DNA from: Streptomyces resistomycificus
GTDB taxonomy: Bacteria > Actinomycetota > Actinomycetes > Streptomycetales > Streptomycetaceae
DNA: 64,000 nucleotides
Assembly (NCBI RefSeq): GCF_001514265.1
Contig: NZ_KQ948988.1
Coordinates: 1 to 64,000 of the forward strand
Reading direction: 5' to 3'
Shown: positions 62,719 through 64,000 of the stretch, piece by piece
Position numbering within the stretch: position 1 is the stretch's first letter
Layout: the number at the start of each line of letters is the position of its first letter
The notes under the pieces: model-generated
Told to the model about the DNA's origin: nothing
The model's input: the letters and a program-made list of their open reading frames with translations, nothing else
Databases searched by the model: none
Position numbers and translations under genes: made by a program

Positions 62719-63531
62719 TCAGACGCCCACGAAGGCGGCCCCCGCGTCCCGCAGCCGCACGTGCAGCTCCCGGAAGACCGCGGCCGAGCGGGCACCCGGC
62801 CAGCCCGAGGGGAGCAGCCCGGCGGGCAGCCCCGGGTCGGCGTAGGGGAGGTGGCGCCAGGTGTCCAGGGCGAGGAGGTAGTCGCGGTACGCCTCCTCGG
62901 CCGGGGTGTCGGCGCGCCGCTCCCAGTCGCGCAGCACGCGCGCGTGGCGGTCGAGGAACGCCTCGTGCTGCTTGGCGATGGCCGCCAGGTCCCACCAGCG
63001 GGCGACCGCCTCCGCCGTCGGGGCGAAGCCGAGGTGCTCGCCGCGGAAGAAGTCGACGTACGGGTCCAGGCGCAGCCGCTGGAGGGTGTGCCGGCTCTCC
63101 TCGTACAGCCGGGCCGGAGCGATCCACACGCCCGGGGCCGCGGTGCCGAAGCCGAGCCCGGCCAGCCGGGACCGCAACACGTGCCGCTTCTGCCGCTCGG
63201 ACTCCGGCACGGAGAACACCGCGAGGACCCAGCCCTCGTCGTCCGGCGGTGTCGTGGCGTAGATGCGCCGGTCGCCGTCGTCGAGCAACTGGCGGGCTTC
63301 GGCCGACAGCTCGTAGCCCGCCGCGCCCTGTGCCGTACGGGCCGGCAGGAGCAGTCCGCGGCGTTTGAGCCGGGACACGGACGAGCGGACGGAGGGGGCG
63401 TCGACCCCGACCGCTGCCAGCAGTCGGATCAGCTCGGCGACGGGCACCGGGCCGGGCATGAAGCGCCCGTACGCGCCGTAGAGCGTGACGATGAGAGACC
63501 GTGGTGCATGCTGGTCGGACACGTTGATCAT
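62719..63531 (-). CDS. PaaX-family regulator of aromatic degradation
   Basis: A 270-aa GntR-like repressor. SLIVTLYGAYGRFMPGPVPV opens it, then the winged HTH VDAPSVRSSVSRLKRRGLL near residue 43, followed by the PaaX dimer part (ELSAEARQLLDDGDRRIYA), RLAGLGFGTAAPGVWIAPA and FRGEHLGFAPTAEAVARWWD. PaaX proteins sense aryl-CoA thioesters such as phenylacetyl-CoA. It faces the fusion gene across a short gap and sits beside the CoA ligase gene, so the inducer is probably the ligase product. Confidence 0.89.
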   Translation of the reverse strand: MINVSDQHAPRSLIVTLYGAYGRFMPGPVPVAELIRLLAAVGVDAPSVRSSVSRLKRRGLLLPARTAQGAAGYELSAEARQLLDDGDRRIYATTPPDDEGWVLAVFSVPESERQKRHVLRSRLAGLGFGTAAPGVWIAPARLYEESRHTLQRLRLDPYVDFFRGEHLGFAPTAEAVARWWDLAAIAKQHEAFLDRHARVLRDWERRADTPAEEAYRDYLLALDTWRHLPYADPGLPAGLLPSGWPGARSAAVFRELHVRLRDAGAAFVGV

Positions 63532-63546
63532 CTTAGGTCGTCGGCA

Positions 63547-64000
63547 TCACTGCTGGTCACCATCGGTGTCCCCGTCGTGGCCGGACGCGGTGCGCAGCCG
63601 GAACCGCTGCAGCTTGCCGGTCGCCGTGCGCGGCAGCGCGTCCATGAGGACGATCTCGCGCGGGCATTTGTAGGGCGCCAGTTCGGACCGGACGAAGCCG
63701 CGCAGGGCCTCGGTGTCCCGCTCGGCGCCCTCCCTGAGCACGGCGTAGGCCACCACGACCTGTCCGCGCGCCTCGTCGGGCCGCCCCACGACGGCTGCCT
63801 CCAGTACGTCCGGATGGCGCATCAGCGCGTCCTCGACCTCCGGGCCGGCGATGTTGTACCCGGCCGAGATGATCATGTCGTCGGCGCGGGCGACGTACCG
63901 GAAGTAGCCGTCGGGCTCGCGGACGTAGGTGTCCCCGGTGATGTTCCAGCCGTCGCGCACGTACTCCCGCTGTCGCGGGTCGGCGAGGTACCGGCAGCCG
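63547..64000 (-). CDS. Benzoate/2-aminobenzoate-CoA ligase, C-terminal part (truncated by window edge)
   Basis: The frame is open to the window edge; about 151 codons are visible, the last third of an AMP-forming acyl-CoA synthetase of about 500-540 residues. GCRYLADPRQREYVRDGWNI then TGDTYVREPDGYFRYVARAD is the A8 hinge of benzoate/2-aminobenzoate-CoA ligases. DDMIISAGYNIAGPEVEDAL follows, and PRTATGKLQRFRLR carries the C-terminal catalytic Lys (A10). The stop is 16 nt before the PaaX gene. It would activate the aromatic acid that the fusion enzyme then attacks. Confidence 0.88.
   Translation of the reverse strand, partial: GCRYLADPRQREYVRDGWNITGDTYVREPDGYFRYVARADDMIISAGYNIAGPEVEDALMRHPDVLEAAVVGRPDEARGQVVVAYAVLREGAERDTEALRGFVRSELAPYKCPREIVLMDALPRTATGKLQRFRLRTASGHDGDTDGDQQ

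Overview
The window is chromosomal DNA of an actinomycete, almost certainly a Streptomyces. It has very high GC with strong third-position bias and frequent GTG starts. I found only one TTA codon in the genes read. Genus-typical families are present: an AfsR/SARP regulator, MmyB-type HTH regulators with pseudogene relatives, F420-type oxidoreductases, a SigB-family sigma factor and SepF. I found no phage, transposase, plasmid, CRISPR, rRNA or complete tRNA features. It reads as chromosome with a few decaying or repeat-rich patches.

Layout. 1-4.8 kb: start of metH (minus, cut by the window edge), a 31-codon ORF, an APC transporter and a TRAM/RlmD-type RNA methyltransferase. 4.8-5.4 kb: remnants of a PP2C phosphatase and an Lrp/AsnC regulator. 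5.4-7.4 kb: an SDR and an MmyB-type regulator, each preceded by the same 21-bp element in opposite orientation. 7.5-11.5 kb: a TetR regulator, F420-reductase-like protein, nitroreductase and flavin monooxygenase. 11.7-15.8 kb: an MmyB remnant, 13-bp repeats, TerD-like protein, spermidine-synthase-like protein, an RNase J and a small GvpU-like protein. 15.9-21.1 kb: a membrane-anchored glutamate-synthase-like FMN protein, pyruvate oxidase PoxB, a SigB-family sigma factor with a SigB-like promoter, and a YihY protein. 21.2-25.6 kb: an AfsR/SARP regulator with a TTA codon, divergent from an imine-reductase-like gene; the gap holds SARP-like heptamer repeats. 25.7-31.8 kb: DUF952 protein, sugar porter, FAD oxidoreductase and the furA-katG pair. 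31.8-38.5 kb: phytase, a copper-type module (DUF4396 protein, CsoR-like palindrome, Met/His-rich membrane protein, ECF sigma factor), a MarR/YceI pair with three operator-like sites, and a large membrane protein. 38.6-42.7 kb: a nitrate reductase fused to a CysJ-like diflavin reductase. 42.9-48.5 kb: SepF, an AAA ATPase coupled to MazG, a DUF6099-like protein, a 35-bp minisatellite, a small acidic protein, an F420 oxidoreductase and a lipoprotein. 48.6-54.7 kb: the Hen1/Pnkp RNA-repair operon facing an SPFH/NAD-kinase-like pair. 54.8-58.7 kb: arginine deiminase, ornithine carbamoyltransferase and an amino acid permease, with no carbamate kinase. 58.7-59.1 kb: an RsbW-like ATPase. 59.4-64 kb: an aromatic-acid-CoA cluster (enoyl-CoA hydratase, fused monooxygenase/OYE reductase, PaaX regulator, CoA ligase cut by the window edge).

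Common themes are redox and oxidative stress (KatG/FurA, PoxB, flavin and F420 enzymes), RNA processing and repair (RNase J, RNA methyltransferase, Hen1/Pnkp), and many small regulator-target pairs whose intergenic DNA holds clear inverted or direct repeats. Several genes (APC transporter, RNase J, GvpU-like, SARP, furA) have a TAnnnT -10 box 6-8 nt before the start codon and are probably leaderless. Family names come from reading the translations; no database search was run.
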